Positions 7,898 to 17,072 are shown, counted from the stretch's first letter. The stretch: 64,000 nt of DNA from Crocinitomicaceae bacterium (GCA_024643365.1 JAHENC010000005.1:123829-187828), one strand, 5' to 3'. Translations and numbers: made by a program. Notes: a model not told the origin generated them from the letters alone.

Positions 7898-10060
7898 TTA
7901 TTCTTTCATTAATGTCATTTCATCCACCAAGTGTTTGGCATCAGAGTAAATATCCATGACCCAAAGAACGTAACGAATGTCAACAACGATGTTTCGACAA
8001 CGATTCGAATCAAACAAATAATCACTCATTGTACTTTCCCATGAACGGTCAAAATTCAAGCCCATTAAGTAGCCATTTTTATCTAAAACGGGTGACCCGG
8101 AATTTCCTCCAGTCGTGTGGTTAGAACCGGTAAAACACACCCAAAGATCGTCTCCTTGTGCATACGGACCGTAGTTTTTAGCGGCGTGTAATTCCACCAT
8201 TCTTGGTAATAAATCAAAGTCCGGATTCCCCGTGTTGTATTTGGCAATAATTCCATCCAAGGTCGTATGTTCTGTGTAACGCATGCCATCAGTTGGGGCA
8301 GATCCTTCTAGTTGTCCGTAGGTAATGCGCAAGGTTGAATTCGCATCAGGCCAATGTTTTTTATCCGGAAACATCGTGTATTTTCCTTCTACATACACTT
8401 GCATCAAGTTGTTCACACTCGTTTGGAATGTGCGATATGCAGGAACGGTTTCATTTCTAAAGGACTGGAAGTACTGATAGAAATGTGTGTATCCAAGATC
8501 CTTGTTCAATTTTTTAATTGATTTTTCGGAGAAAGAACTTAAAAATGCCATGTATCGTTCCTGATTGGTGAAAATGGAATTTGCATAGATTTCCATTGCC
8601 ATACCTTTCACATAATTCAAAAACCATTCATTTGCTACGGAATACTTGACGTCTTTTGTGATTTCCTTCCACTGTTCGGTGTAATCAAGGTAAGCTTTGG
8701 TTTGATCGATGAAAATATGCAAATCAACATCGCTATTGAAATTTTTAAAGAATCCTTCAGCGGACGTTTTCATTTTTTCAATCACTTTCGCTAATTCACC
8801 ATTTTCAGCATATTTCGCGTAATTGGTCACTAAATCCTCCATTCCACGCACGAGTTTGAAGTATTCTGGTCCGTATGAGAAATATTCTGCGCCCAATGCA
8901 TATTTGAATTCTATTTGCTGGTCTTTTTCCACCAATGCATTCAGCTTGTTTACTACCTCTGCGTATCTCGTCCATTCGGGCTTACTTAACGCCATTTCTT
9001 TGTATGCTTTTTCTTCGTCCAACTTCAATTGAACGGCTTGCAGGTTTTTTAATCCTTCAATTTGACCAATCCATTTTTTCCATGCATTCGCAATATTGGC
9101 TTGTTTTGCTGAGTATTGGATACGTGTTAAATCCGATTTTTTCATTCCTTCATCAATCACGGCTAAAGAGAGATCGCGCATGTGAATGCGCGCTGGACGT
9201 TCCTTTTCGATGATGAATTTCAAATAGGAAGAAACAACGTGTTGTTCTGTCTGACCAGGGAATCCGTACACCATCGTGAAGTCGCCTTCTTGACGGTTTT
9301 GAAAAGAAATCGGTAGGTAATGCAATGGAGTGTAAGGAACATTGTCTGGTGAATAGGCTGCAGGCTTGTTATCTTTTCCAGCATAAATGCGGAAAACGGA
9401 GAAATCTCCAGTATGTCGTGGCCAAACCCAATTGTCGGTGTCCCCACCAAATTTCCCAATGGAGTTCGGAGGTGTACCAACAAAACGAACATCCAAGAAA
9501 ACTTCTTTTAACATTAAATAGTAATCGTTCCCGTAATTGAAGGCTTTGATTTCTGCTTCGTAATGCGTTCCAACGATTGCTGCAGCACATAATTTTTTAA
9601 TGTTCGCTGCAATCACTGCTTGATCACTTTTTGAACTTGCGCCCATCAACACATCTTTCGTCACATCATCAATGCGCACAATTCGCATTGCAGTTAAACC
9701 GGGATTCGTTAATTCGTCTGATTTATTTTTTGCCCAAAAGCCATTTTTTAGGTAATCGTGTTCGAGCGAAGAATGCGACTGAATTTGTCCGTAACCACAA
9801 TGGTGATTTGTCAATAAAAGCCCCTGACTAGAAACCAGTTCTGCCGTACATCCGCCCCCAAATTGCAAAATGGCATCTTTCATACTTGTCGAATTAACGC
9901 TGTAGATATCCGATGCTGAAAGCTTCATTCCTTTCGCCTTCATATCCGACTCAAATGCTGCAATCAAGGATGGAATAAGCATTCCTTCTTCTGCGAAGGA
10001 GAAAAGGGATTTTGCTACAAAGACAAGCATTAATACGTAGCGCAAAAAGTTTGATTTCAT
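7898..10060 (-). CDS. S46 family dipeptidyl-peptidase, probably Asp/Glu-specific (DPP11-like)
   Basis: Removes dipeptides from peptide N-termini, in the periplasm or at the outer surface. The 720-residue length is normal for DPP7/DPP11. A signal peptide covers residues 1-23. The chymotrypsin-like triad is visible: His in TNHHCGYG (about 86), Asp in the GGDTDNWVWPRHTGDFS block, and Ser654 in GGNSGSP. In this family the residue 18 positions after the catalytic Ser sets specificity: Gly in DPP7 (hydrophobic) and Arg in DPP11 (acidic). Here it is Arg672 in NFDRSW, which points to the DPP11 type. That is an inference from one position. No clean promoter element is seen, only an imperfect TATCTTAG at 10079-10086. 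Confidence 0.9.
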   Translation of the reverse strand: MKSNFLRYVLMLVFVAKSLFSFAEEGMLIPSLIAAFESDMKAKGMKLSASDIYSVNSTSMKDAILQFGGGCTAELVSSQGLLLTNHHCGYGQIQSHSSLEHDYLKNGFWAKNKSDELTNPGLTAMRIVRIDDVTKDVLMGASSKSDQAVIAANIKKLCAAAIVGTHYEAEIKAFNYGNDYYLMLKEVFLDVRFVGTPPNSIGKFGGDTDNWVWPRHTGDFSVFRIYAGKDNKPAAYSPDNVPYTPLHYLPISFQNRQEGDFTMVYGFPGQTEQHVVSSYLKFIIEKERPARIHMRDLSLAVIDEGMKKSDLTRIQYSAKQANIANAWKKWIGQIEGLKNLQAVQLKLDEEKAYKEMALSKPEWTRYAEVVNKLNALVEKDQQIEFKYALGAEYFSYGPEYFKLVRGMEDLVTNYAKYAENGELAKVIEKMKTSAEGFFKNFNSDVDLHIFIDQTKAYLDYTEQWKEITKDVKYSVANEWFLNYVKGMAMEIYANSIFTNQERYMAFLSSFSEKSIKKLNKDLGYTHFYQYFQSFRNETVPAYRTFQTSVNNLMQVYVEGKYTMFPDKKHWPDANSTLRITYGQLEGSAPTDGMRYTEHTTLDGIIAKYNTGNPDFDLLPRMVELHAAKNYGPYAQGDDLWVCFTGSNHTTGGNSGSPVLDKNGYLMGLNFDRSWESTMSDYLFDSNRCRNIVVDIRYVLWVMDIYSDAKHLVDEMTLMKE

Positions 10061-10124
10061 AAGTTCATTTTAGTGTGGCTAAGATACGACGATTTCAGCA
10101 AGCGACAATAGGCGGATAATTGCG

Positions 10125-10132
10125 TATCTTTG
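10125..10132 (+). promoter_or_regulatory. TAnnTTTG -7 element for ribF
   Basis: TATCTTTG ends 15 bases before the ATG at 10148. The short leader leaves no room for an FMN riboswitch. Confidence 0.55.
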
Positions 10133-10147
10133 CGCCTCAATTGAAGT

Positions 10148-11095
10148 ATGCGAATTTTTGAAGGACTTACGGAAAAAATGCCCATTAAGAACGCCGTTGT
10201 GACGATCGGAACCTTTGATGGCGTGCATCTCGGTCATCAGGAAATTTTGAAAACCCTTATTTCTGAAGCAGAAAAATGTGAGGGAGAAAGTGTTTTATTG
10301 ACTTTTTACCCACATCCAAGGATGGTGCTATTTCCGGAACAAGCAGATTTACTTTTATTACAGACTCAAACAGAAAAATTAGATAAACTGGCATCCGTTG
10401 GATTGCAAAATGTGGTGATTTATCCCTTTTCAAAGGAATTCGCTGATCTCTCCGCAACACGTTTTGTAGAGGACATTTTAATCAAAGGATTAAACGCGAA
10501 AATGGTGATTATTGGCTACGATCACCAATTTGGACATAACCGAGAAGGGAATCTAGCCTTTTTGAAGAAGTATGCAGAGAAAGGATTTTTTGAATTATTG
10601 GAGATTCCTGCAGAGCAAATCGACGAAGCAAATATTTCCTCTTCAAAAATTAGAACGGCTATTTTAGGAGGCGAAATCTCCACCGCAAATGCCTTCCTTG
10701 GTTCACCGTTTGAATTGAGGGGTACCATAGTCAAAGGATTACAAAACGGAAGAAAAATTGGATTTCCAACGGCCAATATTCACGTAGATGACGTGCAGAA
10801 AATCATCCCTGCAACGGGTGTTTATGCGGTTGAAATGGATGTCGCTGGCATATCATGTCGAGGAATGATGAATGTGGGATGGCGTCCAACCATTGAGGAA
10901 GAGAAGCTCGAACGTAAAATCGAAGTTCATTTACTTGATTTTCAAAACGAAATTTATAACGAAGCCTGTCAAATTCGAGTGCTACAATTTATCCGAGCTG
11001 AACATAAATTCCCTAACTTAGAAGCTTTAAAAGTCCAAATACAACAAGATGAAGAAACTGTTCGCGCCTATTTTTCTACTGCTCAGTTTTCTTAA
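10148..11095 (+). CDS. ribF: Bifunctional riboflavin kinase / FAD synthetase
   Basis: Phosphorylates riboflavin to FMN and adenylates FMN to FAD, in the cytoplasm. The 315-residue protein has the nucleotidyltransferase domain first, with GTFDGVHLGH at 21-30 containing the HxGH motif, and the riboflavin kinase domain in the second half, with RKIGFPTANI near residue 200 and GVYAVEMDVAG after it. Length and domain order match typical bacterial RibF. The end of the gene overlaps the start of the next gene by 47 bases in another frame, so the two are probably translated from one transcript. Confidence 0.96.
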   Translation: MRIFEGLTEKMPIKNAVVTIGTFDGVHLGHQEILKTLISEAEKCEGESVLLTFYPHPRMVLFPEQADLLLLQTQTEKLDKLASVGLQNVVIYPFSKEFADLSATRFVEDILIKGLNAKMVIIGYDHQFGHNREGNLAFLKKYAEKGFFELLEIPAEQIDEANISSSKIRTAILGGEISTANAFLGSPFELRGTIVKGLQNGRKIGFPTANIHVDDVQKIIPATGVYAVEMDVAGISCRGMMNVGWRPTIEEEKLERKIEVHLLDFQNEIYNEACQIRVLQFIRAEHKFPNLEALKVQIQQDEETVRAYFSTAQFS

Positions 11096-11624
11096 TTATG
11101 CTCAACTGAACCACGGTAAAATTTACATGTGGAACGAGGTTATTGGCGCTCATCCTGATACGATTCATGCGATTTCCTTCGAGAAATATAAATTAGACTC
11201 CCTACCTAAGGAATTGTGGCACTTTTCCAATTTAACTTATTTGAATTTAGAGAAAAATCAATTAACTCACTTGCCGGATGAGTTGGCATCATTAGATCAA
11301 CTAACGGAACTTAATATTAGTAAAAACAAGTTCACATTTTTACCTCTGATCATTTGCCAATTACCCAACTTGGAGAAGTTAAATGCTTCTCGAAATCGAA
11401 TTGCGTCCATTCCAAATCAAATAGCCAATTGTCAGCACCTTCAACTAATCGATTTTTATGACAACATCATTGAGGATTTTGGCACGGGAATTTTTAGCTT
11501 AGTTGAACTGAGAACACTAAACATTGAAGGGGTTATGTATGGAACAAATTTCGCAGATGACCTGAAACGAAAACTCCCCAACGTGAATATTTTACTTGAT
11601 CCACCCTGTAAATGTTTGAACTAA
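11049..11624 (+). CDS. Exported leucine-rich-repeat protein
   Basis: A 191-residue protein that starts with a signal peptide (MKKLFAPIFLLLSFLNYA), followed by about five leucine-rich repeats of roughly 23 residues between residues 55 and 170, for example LTYLNLEKNQLTHLPDELA and LTELNISKNKFTFLP. Repeats of this kind build curved binding surfaces, so it is likely a binding protein outside the cytoplasm, but nothing indicates the ligand. The end carries a CKC motif and no T9SS sorting domain. The signal-peptide codons lie inside the 3' end of ribF in the +1 frame. The complete LRR series and normal signal peptide argue that this frame is real. Confidence 0.82.
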   Translation: MKKLFAPIFLLLSFLNYAQLNHGKIYMWNEVIGAHPDTIHAISFEKYKLDSLPKELWHFSNLTYLNLEKNQLTHLPDELASLDQLTELNISKNKFTFLPLIICQLPNLEKLNASRNRIASIPNQIANCQHLQLIDFYDNIIEDFGTGIFSLVELRTLNIEGVMYGTNFADDLKRKLPNVNILLDPPCKCLN

Positions 11625-11674
11625 AATAATTTTTTCTGAATCCGTTTTGTAGTCGAGCACTTCAAACTATTTCC

Positions 11675-11682
11675 TACCTTCG
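11675..11682 (+). promoter_or_regulatory. TAnnTTYG -7 element for the unknown membrane gene
   Basis: TACCTTCG (a C-for-T variant of the consensus) ends 15 bases before the TTG start at 11698, the same distance as for ribF. Confidence 0.4.
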
Positions 11683-11697
11683 TGTAAAACATCAAAT

Positions 11698-12372
11698 TTG
11701 GAACTCATCAACCTTATTTTCCGATTAGGAGTCCTCTTTGCTATCTACGGCTTCCTTTGGTTTTTTATCGAAATGGCATGGCAATTACTCATTGGTACCC
11801 GTAAACGTACCTTGGGTGAAATCTACTTGGTAAAAACGGTGAAATACTTATTTCTCGTGAATGTGACCTTCTTGTTTTGCCTAGAGCAAATGGACGAGCC
11901 TATTTTTCAAATTAACTACCAACACATCGTCCCTAGTTTTATCATACTCATGGTTTATTTCCTCGGCAAACTTCAGAAGAAAGAACAACGCATTCAAATG
12001 ATGTCTAATTTCACGCAAGGAATGAAGGATATCCCTTTTAACCGTCAATGGGAATTGGCGTTAATTGTAGTAAGTGGATTCACCTTCGCTGGACTCGTGT
12101 TTTTCCCTCAGTTTTCAGAAAATATTATTTCCATTTGGTTTAAGGAGCGTATTTTGGATATTGAAAAAGCCGCATTGATTGGTTTTATCTTCAAGGTTAT
12201 TGGCTTTTTCTTTTTAATTGGAATGTTCTCTAAGATGTTAAATGCACTGAATTACATCATTTCAGGAAAACCTTTAGTTCAGGTAAATAGCAGTTTTAGC
12301 GCTAAAAAAGATTCGGCTGATGACTCATTTGATGATTTTGAAGAAATTGATGACACTAAACTTTCAGAATAA
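11698..12372 (+). CDS. Unknown inner-membrane protein
   Basis: I do not recognise this 224-residue protein. It shows about five hydrophobic helices (roughly residues 4-26, 44-63, 77-94, 121-142 and 158-185) and ends in a soluble, strongly acidic tail (DSADDSFDDFEEIDDTK). The start is a TTG at 11698: no ATG occurs until residue 26, which would remove the first helix, and the promoter element at 11675 has normal spacing for this start. The stop overlaps the next ATG by one base (TAATG), so it is co-translated with the 92-residue gene and probably forms an operon with rnpA. Confidence 0.65.
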   Translation: MELINLIFRLGVLFAIYGFLWFFIEMAWQLLIGTRKRTLGEIYLVKTVKYLFLVNVTFLFCLEQMDEPIFQINYQHIVPSFIILMVYFLGKLQKKEQRIQMMSNFTQGMKDIPFNRQWELALIVVSGFTFAGLVFFPQFSENIISIWFKERILDIEKAALIGFIFKVIGFFFLIGMFSKMLNALNYIISGKPLVQVNSSFSAKKDSADDSFDDFEEIDDTKLSE

Positions 12373-12650
12373 TGGCGCACTTTGACGAAAAAGAATTGAT
12401 CGAACTTTCGAATGAAATCATTCATTCATTGACTAAGTTAGTCCTTGGCGAAAAACCAGGATTCTTAGCTGGAAGTGTTTACAAAAAAATGGAAATTCAT
12501 CCACGCTTAAGTACGATGAAGTCTCTATATGCAAGCTTCGTGATGGATTTTAAAGGGTCATATGAGGATGCATCAAGCCTGAAAAAGCTCACTGATTTCC
12601 GTTACGAAATCGTGGAATTGTTTGATTCAGAATCTCCTATCGAACATTAA
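12372..12650 (+). CDS. Unknown 92-residue protein upstream of rnpA
   Basis: A small soluble protein without signal peptide, membrane helix or motif I can name. It is helical and charged, with a DEKELIELSNEIIHSLTKLVLGE-like N-terminal helix and an acidic C-terminus. The one-base TAATG overlap with the upstream membrane gene and the short 9-base gap to rnpA show it belongs to the same transcript. Its reading frame ends cleanly and its codon use looks like its neighbours, so I consider it real. Confidence 0.6.
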   Translation: MAHFDEKELIELSNEIIHSLTKLVLGEKPGFLAGSVYKKMEIHPRLSTMKSLYASFVMDFKGSYEDASSLKKLTDFRYEIVELFDSESPIEH

Positions 12651-12659
12651 TTGATTGCA

Positions 12660-13049
12660 ATGGAATATTCTTTAGGAAAGGCGTATAAATTATGCAGCGT
12701 CAAACGAATTGATCGTTTGTTTTCCGAAGGGAAGCGGCTAAAAGCGTATCCGATTAATGTGATGTTCCAAGAAACACAAGAGGAGATGGACCATTCTTTT
12801 CAAGTCGTCTTCTCGGTTCCCAAAAAACGCTTGAAACGTGCTCATGACCGAAATTATGTCAAACGGTGTTTTCGGGAAATTCTACGTTTGAATAAAGCTA
12901 CCTTGGAAAATCACTTGACAAATTGCAATAAAAAAATCAATTTTGCGCTGATCTATCAATTGAATGAACGAATTCCCTATCTTGAATTGGAACAAAAATT
13001 GCTAGTAGCAATCAACAAACTAATAAGTGAAATCAAAGATGAAAATTAA
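12660..13049 (+). CDS. rnpA: Ribonuclease P protein component
   Basis: Protein subunit of RNase P, which trims the 5' leader of precursor tRNAs together with the catalytic RNA. The protein is 129 residues and has the family signature: a phenylalanine-containing N-terminal KRIDRLFSEGKRL, then VVFSVPKKRLKRAHDRNYVKRCFREILR (the RNR motif with basic helix) near residues 55-83. A TTG at 12651 is in frame, but the ATG at 12660 gives the usual start. In most bacteria rnpA follows rpmH; here it follows two unknown genes. The next gene starts inside its last codons (11-base overlap). Confidence 0.93.
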   Translation: MEYSLGKAYKLCSVKRIDRLFSEGKRLKAYPINVMFQETQEEMDHSFQVVFSVPKKRLKRAHDRNYVKRCFREILRLNKATLENHLTNCNKKINFALIYQLNERIPYLELEQKLLVAINKLISEIKDEN

Positions 13050-14679
13050 ACATTACGCGGTCCTATGGATCACCCTTGCGTTTTTCTCGGTTCAAACAGC
13101 TTGGACTCAATCCACTGGATTCGAGACCTTGAAAAGTTTGGAAATCATGGATCAAATTTACGAGAACCTTGATTTATACTTTGTTGATGAACCCCAAAAT
13201 GGAAAGCTATCAAAGACGGCTATTGATGCGATGCTTAAAGAATTGGATCCATACACCGTTTACTATCATGAATCCAATATCGAGGATTACCGTCTTTTAA
13301 CTACTGGGCAATACGGTGGAATCGGTGCCTTAATTCGTCAAATGGGAGATTACACATTCATTGCTGAACCTTACGAGGATTGTCCAGCAGCAAAAAGTGG
13401 CATCAAAGCGGGAGACAAAATTTTGACCATCGATGGGAAAAACATGGCAAAGAAAACAACCGATGAGGTTTCCGATGCCTTGAAAGGACCGAAAGGAACA
13501 AGTATCGAAGTAGAGATTGAACGAAAAGGCGAAGGAAAAAAGAAAATTACCATTGCTCGCGATGAAATTAAAATTCCAGATGTGCCTTATTTTGGCATGT
13601 TGAAAGGCGATGTAGGCTACGTAAAATTGAATAGTTTCACTCAAACGGCCTCTGCCGATGTCAAAAATGCCATTCAGAAATTGCAGGCAGATGGAGCGAA
13701 ACAGCTTGTTTTAGATTTAAGAGGAAATGGTGGTGGATTACTCATTGAAGCAGTGAAGATTGTTAATTTCTTCGTTCCAAAGAATCAAGTAGTGGTGACC
13801 ACAAAAGGCCGTGTTAAAGAAGAAAATCGTGTTTACACTACCTTGGAAGAACCATTTGTTCAAGAAATGCCGTTAGCTGTTCTTGTAGATGGAGGTTCTG
13901 CTTCAGCAAGTGAAATCGTTTCTGGGTCACTACAAGATTTAGACCGTGCTGTCATTATCGGTGAAACCAGCTTTGGAAAAGGTTTGGTTCAAAGAACCTA
14001 TGATTTAAAATACGGTTCCAAAATCAAAATCACCATCGCTAAATATTACACGCCTTCTGGACGCTGTGTGCAAAGATTAGAGTATTATGACAAGGAAAAC
14101 AATGCAAAAGCCAAGGAAATTCCGGATTCATTGTTAAAGTCTTTTCAAACAAAAAATGGACGAAAAGTGATTGATGGACGTGGGATTGAACCAGATTTAA
14201 AAGTGGAAAGCCCAGACTTAAGTCGTTTAACAGCGGTACTTATCACAAGTAATTGCGTATTTAATTATGCTACGGACTATGTTTTAGCACATCCAACAAT
14301 TGCCAAAGCAGAGGACTTTAAATTGTCAGAACAAGAATATATGGATTTTCAAAAATATGCTTTAGCACAGGAATTCAAGTATACTACGGCATCTGAAGAA
14401 TCCTTGAAAAAAATGAAAGAAACAGCTGAAAAGGAAGGGTATTTCGAGGAAATTAAAGCCGATTACGAGGACATGATCTCGAAAGTAACCCCTTCAAAAG
14501 AAAGAGACTTACAGAAATTCAAGGCTGAAATTTCGGAAATATTGGAAAACGAAATCATCTCAAGGTATTACTTTCAGAAAGGAAGAACAGTTGCTTCACT
14601 CAAAAATGACATCGTTGTTCAACGTGCGGTGCAAGTTTTGATGAATCAAACAGAGTACAACACTATTTTGAAAAAATAA
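13039..14679 (+). CDS. S41 family C-terminal processing protease with PDZ domain
   Basis: An exported serine protease of the CtpA/Prc type, 546 residues from the ATG at 13039. It has a signal peptide (about 1-24), an N-terminal helical cap, a PDZ domain (about 90-175, with the GGIGALI loop before it and AAKSGIKAGDKILTIDG inside), and the S41 catalytic domain with LDLRGNGGG near 225-233, the nucleophile in the SASASE motif near 287-292 and the Lys partner in SFGKG near 310-315. Such enzymes trim or degrade periplasmic proteins by recognising C-terminal tails. The gene overlaps rnpA by 11 bases; rnpA followed by an S41 protease is a common arrangement in Bacteroidota. An ATG four codons earlier is less likely. 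Confidence 0.92.
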   Translation: MKIKHYAVLWITLAFFSVQTAWTQSTGFETLKSLEIMDQIYENLDLYFVDEPQNGKLSKTAIDAMLKELDPYTVYYHESNIEDYRLLTTGQYGGIGALIRQMGDYTFIAEPYEDCPAAKSGIKAGDKILTIDGKNMAKKTTDEVSDALKGPKGTSIEVEIERKGEGKKKITIARDEIKIPDVPYFGMLKGDVGYVKLNSFTQTASADVKNAIQKLQADGAKQLVLDLRGNGGGLLIEAVKIVNFFVPKNQVVVTTKGRVKEENRVYTTLEEPFVQEMPLAVLVDGGSASASEIVSGSLQDLDRAVIIGETSFGKGLVQRTYDLKYGSKIKITIAKYYTPSGRCVQRLEYYDKENNAKAKEIPDSLLKSFQTKNGRKVIDGRGIEPDLKVESPDLSRLTAVLITSNCVFNYATDYVLAHPTIAKAEDFKLSEQEYMDFQKYALAQEFKYTTASEESLKKMKETAEKEGYFEEIKADYEDMISKVTPSKERDLQKFKAEISEILENEIISRYYFQKGRTVASLKNDIVVQRAVQVLMNQTEYNTILKK

Positions 14680-14692
14680 GCGTTAGACTCTT

Positions 14693-16138
14693 ATGTTAAA
14701 ACGCTATTTCGGACCTCAAATTCATCACCGAGTACACTTTTTTGTGCTTTCCTTGTTTATCATTGGAGTCGTATGCAGCAAATTTTTAATGTCCATGGGA
14801 CTCCTATTGGGCGTTTTAAATCTCTTGCTAGAGGGAAATTTTAAATCCTATTTTCAACGTCTTCGAGAGAATCCACACATTCTGTTCATTCTTGCTTTTT
14901 ATGGGCTCCACCTTTTCGGATTGCTTTGGACGAATAACCTTGATTACGGTATAGATGACTTCCGAAAAAAAACATCTTTGTTGTTGATTCCAATCATTGT
15001 TGGTGCACATCCAATTCCGAGCACAAAACGTTGGACCAAACTTATTCACTTCTTTATTTTAACATTAGTGATCACCGCCAGCATCAATTTAATTGCCTAT
15101 CACTTTTTTGCCGAAAAACTGAACTTAATAGACATTCGAGACATGTCCTTATTTGGTTCCCACATCCGTTATGGAATCCTTATGGGAATTGGATTAGCTT
15201 TTTGTTTAGAACGATTGTATCAAGGCGCAAAATACCGAAATGGATTCATTGCTTGTGCCCTTTTCTTTTTGACCTATACTTTTTACAGTCAAGTGTTATC
15301 GGGAGTCATTGCTGTAGGCATTGTCCTTGCTGGACTCATCATTTTTGTGCTTTGGCAACGTCGACAATTCATTTTTCTTATTTCTAGCCTCATCGTTTTA
15401 ATTTTGGGTTTTACGTTCATCATCTACTATTTATCTCAACCAGTCAATTACCCAATTCCTTGTGTAGAACAATACGATGAGATGGAGACTGCTTGGAATC
15501 TACGTTCTTCTGTGAATTACGATAGTTTGGATAAACGTAAGCAACCAGTTGCTACCACCTTAGAACGGTACTTATCATCCAAAGGACTTTGTGCAACAAC
15601 TGAAGGAGTTCAAAAATTAACCAACGAGGACATTCAATTCATTGAAACAGGTTTTGCCGATGTTCATGAAACATATGGTGGAATTCAAGCGAGGTTATTA
15701 GACATCCGTTACCAACTTCATCATGCCACGAATCCATCTGGACATTCCATTTTGGAGCGCATCGAATATTGGAAAAATGCATGGTCCATTATTGAAAGCC
15801 ATTGGATCATAGGAGTTGGAACTGGTGATGTCGACGATGCGATGCAAGAAATGTACAACAAACGTCAGTCACCATTGACCCCTGAACGACGACTCCGCGC
15901 GCACAATTCCTATTTAACATACTACCTCACATTTGGAATTTTTGGCTTTTTATTTTTCCTCTATTTTCAATTAAAGTTCATCATCCAACAATGGAAATGG
16001 CAGCAATGGGTTGGATTTCTATTTGGCTTGATTGCTTTGATCACCTTCCTCTTTGAAGATACACTCGAGTCCCAAATGGGAATAACGATGTTTGCGTTTT
16101 TCTATGCAGTCTTTTCAAGGAAAATCACAAGTAAGTAG
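14693..16138 (+). CDS. O-antigen ligase/polymerase family membrane protein
   Basis: A 481-residue integral membrane protein with about ten to eleven hydrophobic helices. A large exported loop (about residues 250-395) ends in the pattern SHWIIGVGTGD followed by RAHNSYLTYYL, which is the Wzy_C/O-antigen ligase signature with its conserved His-Asn. Family members join or polymerise sugar chains on lipid carriers at the periplasmic face of the inner membrane, so a role in lipopolysaccharide or capsule assembly is likely. Ligase and polymerase cannot be separated by sequence. It follows the S41 protease by 13 bases and could be on the same transcript. Confidence 0.75.
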   Translation: MLKRYFGPQIHHRVHFFVLSLFIIGVVCSKFLMSMGLLLGVLNLLLEGNFKSYFQRLRENPHILFILAFYGLHLFGLLWTNNLDYGIDDFRKKTSLLLIPIIVGAHPIPSTKRWTKLIHFFILTLVITASINLIAYHFFAEKLNLIDIRDMSLFGSHIRYGILMGIGLAFCLERLYQGAKYRNGFIACALFFLTYTFYSQVLSGVIAVGIVLAGLIIFVLWQRRQFIFLISSLIVLILGFTFIIYYLSQPVNYPIPCVEQYDEMETAWNLRSSVNYDSLDKRKQPVATTLERYLSSKGLCATTEGVQKLTNEDIQFIETGFADVHETYGGIQARLLDIRYQLHHATNPSGHSILERIEYWKNAWSIIESHWIIGVGTGDVDDAMQEMYNKRQSPLTPERRLRAHNSYLTYYLTFGIFGFLFFLYFQLKFIIQQWKWQQWVGFLFGLIALITFLFEDTLESQMGITMFAFFYAVFSRKITSK

Positions 16139-16157
16139 ATACGTCCTTGATTTTTAT

Positions 16158-16165
16158 TAACTTCG
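16158..16165 (+). promoter_or_regulatory. Possible -7 element (variant) for gldA
   Basis: TAACTTCG fits TAnnTTYG and ends 7 bases before the gldA ATG. The gene is only 34 bases from the upstream gene, so it may equally be read through from there. Confidence 0.3.
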
Positions 16166-16172
16166 CTTTGCG

Positions 16173-17072
16173 ATGTCAATAGAAGTAAAAAACCTGTTTA
16201 AATATTACGGAGAACAAGCCGCAGTGCGGGATGTAAGTTTCTCTGTAAACAAAGGTGAAATTGTAGCTTTTTTAGGTCCAAATGGAGCTGGAAAATCTAC
16301 CACCATGAAAATCATGACAGGATACATTCCTGCAAGTTCCGGTGAAGTATACATTGGTGGAATTAAAGTCGATGTAGATGAACTGAAAACCCGTCAAATG
16401 ATTGGGTATTTACCGGAAAACAATCCGCTTTATGTGGACATGTATGTCCGTGAATACCTCGAATTTGTTGGGCGCATTTACAAAGTGAAAAACTTGAAAG
16501 CACGCGTGGCCGAAATGGTACATGCGGTGGGACTTGATGTCGAGCAAAACAAAAAAATCGGCGCTTTATCCAAAGGATATCGTCAACGTGTCGGATTGGC
16601 ACAAGCCATTATTCACGATCCAGAGGTACTGATTCTCGATGAACCAACTACTGGATTAGACCCCAATCAATTGGTGGAAATCCGTGAGTTAATCCGACAA
16701 ATCGGAAAACAAAAAACGGTGTTGCTTTCAACGCACATCATGCAGGAAGTAGAAGCTATTTGTGACCGTGTGATTATCTTATCAAAAGGTCAAATTGTGG
16801 CAGATGATAAAGCGAAAACATTGCAGCAGGAATTAGAACATCAAACGGTCTATGTAGAGTTTGATTCAGCTGTAACGAAAGCGCAGTTATCGAAAATCCC
16901 GAATGTGAGTAAGGTCGAAGCCCTAGAAAAAGGTTGGTTGATTGAATCAATCGCACCGGAGGATTTAAGGAAATCAGTTGCTCAACATGCACAAGCTCAA
17001 AATTGGTTAATCCTTACGTTGAACATTGAGCAGAAATCCTTAGAAGAAGTATTTAAAGAATTAACAAAATAA
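16173..17072 (+). CDS. gldA: GldA-type ABC transporter ATP-binding protein
   Basis: ATPase subunit of an ABC-2 type exporter; in flavobacteria the GldA-GldF-GldG complex supports gliding motility. The 299-residue protein has Walker A GPNGAGKST at 35-43, the signature LSKGYRQRVGLAQAI near 137-151 (SKGYRQR replaces the usual SGGQ, as in GldA), Walker B with LILDEPTTGLD near 155-165, and the H-loop in STHIMQEVE. A C-terminal extension of about 80 residues (FDSAVTKAQLSKIPNVSKVEAL) is typical of this group. No gldF or gldG is nearby, which is normal for GldA in many genomes. The tyrS gene starts one base after its stop. Confidence 0.85.
   Translation: MSIEVKNLFKYYGEQAAVRDVSFSVNKGEIVAFLGPNGAGKSTTMKIMTGYIPASSGEVYIGGIKVDVDELKTRQMIGYLPENNPLYVDMYVREYLEFVGRIYKVKNLKARVAEMVHAVGLDVEQNKKIGALSKGYRQRVGLAQAIIHDPEVLILDEPTTGLDPNQLVEIRELIRQIGKQKTVLLSTHIMQEVEAICDRVIILSKGQIVADDKAKTLQQELEHQTVYVEFDSAVTKAQLSKIPNVSKVEALEKGWLIESIAPEDLRKSVAQHAQAQNWLILTLNIEQKSLEEVFKELTK

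Noticed and set aside
10133..10147. An FMN riboswitch before ribF
   Set aside because: The leader after the promoter element is only about 10 bases long.
16363..16602. CRISPR, tRNA, rRNA, insertion sequence or prophage signals anywhere in the window
   Set aside because: I looked for regular repeats, cloverleaf-like ends, transposase or integrase motifs and phage structural genes and found none; short antisense frames such as this one are gene shadows.
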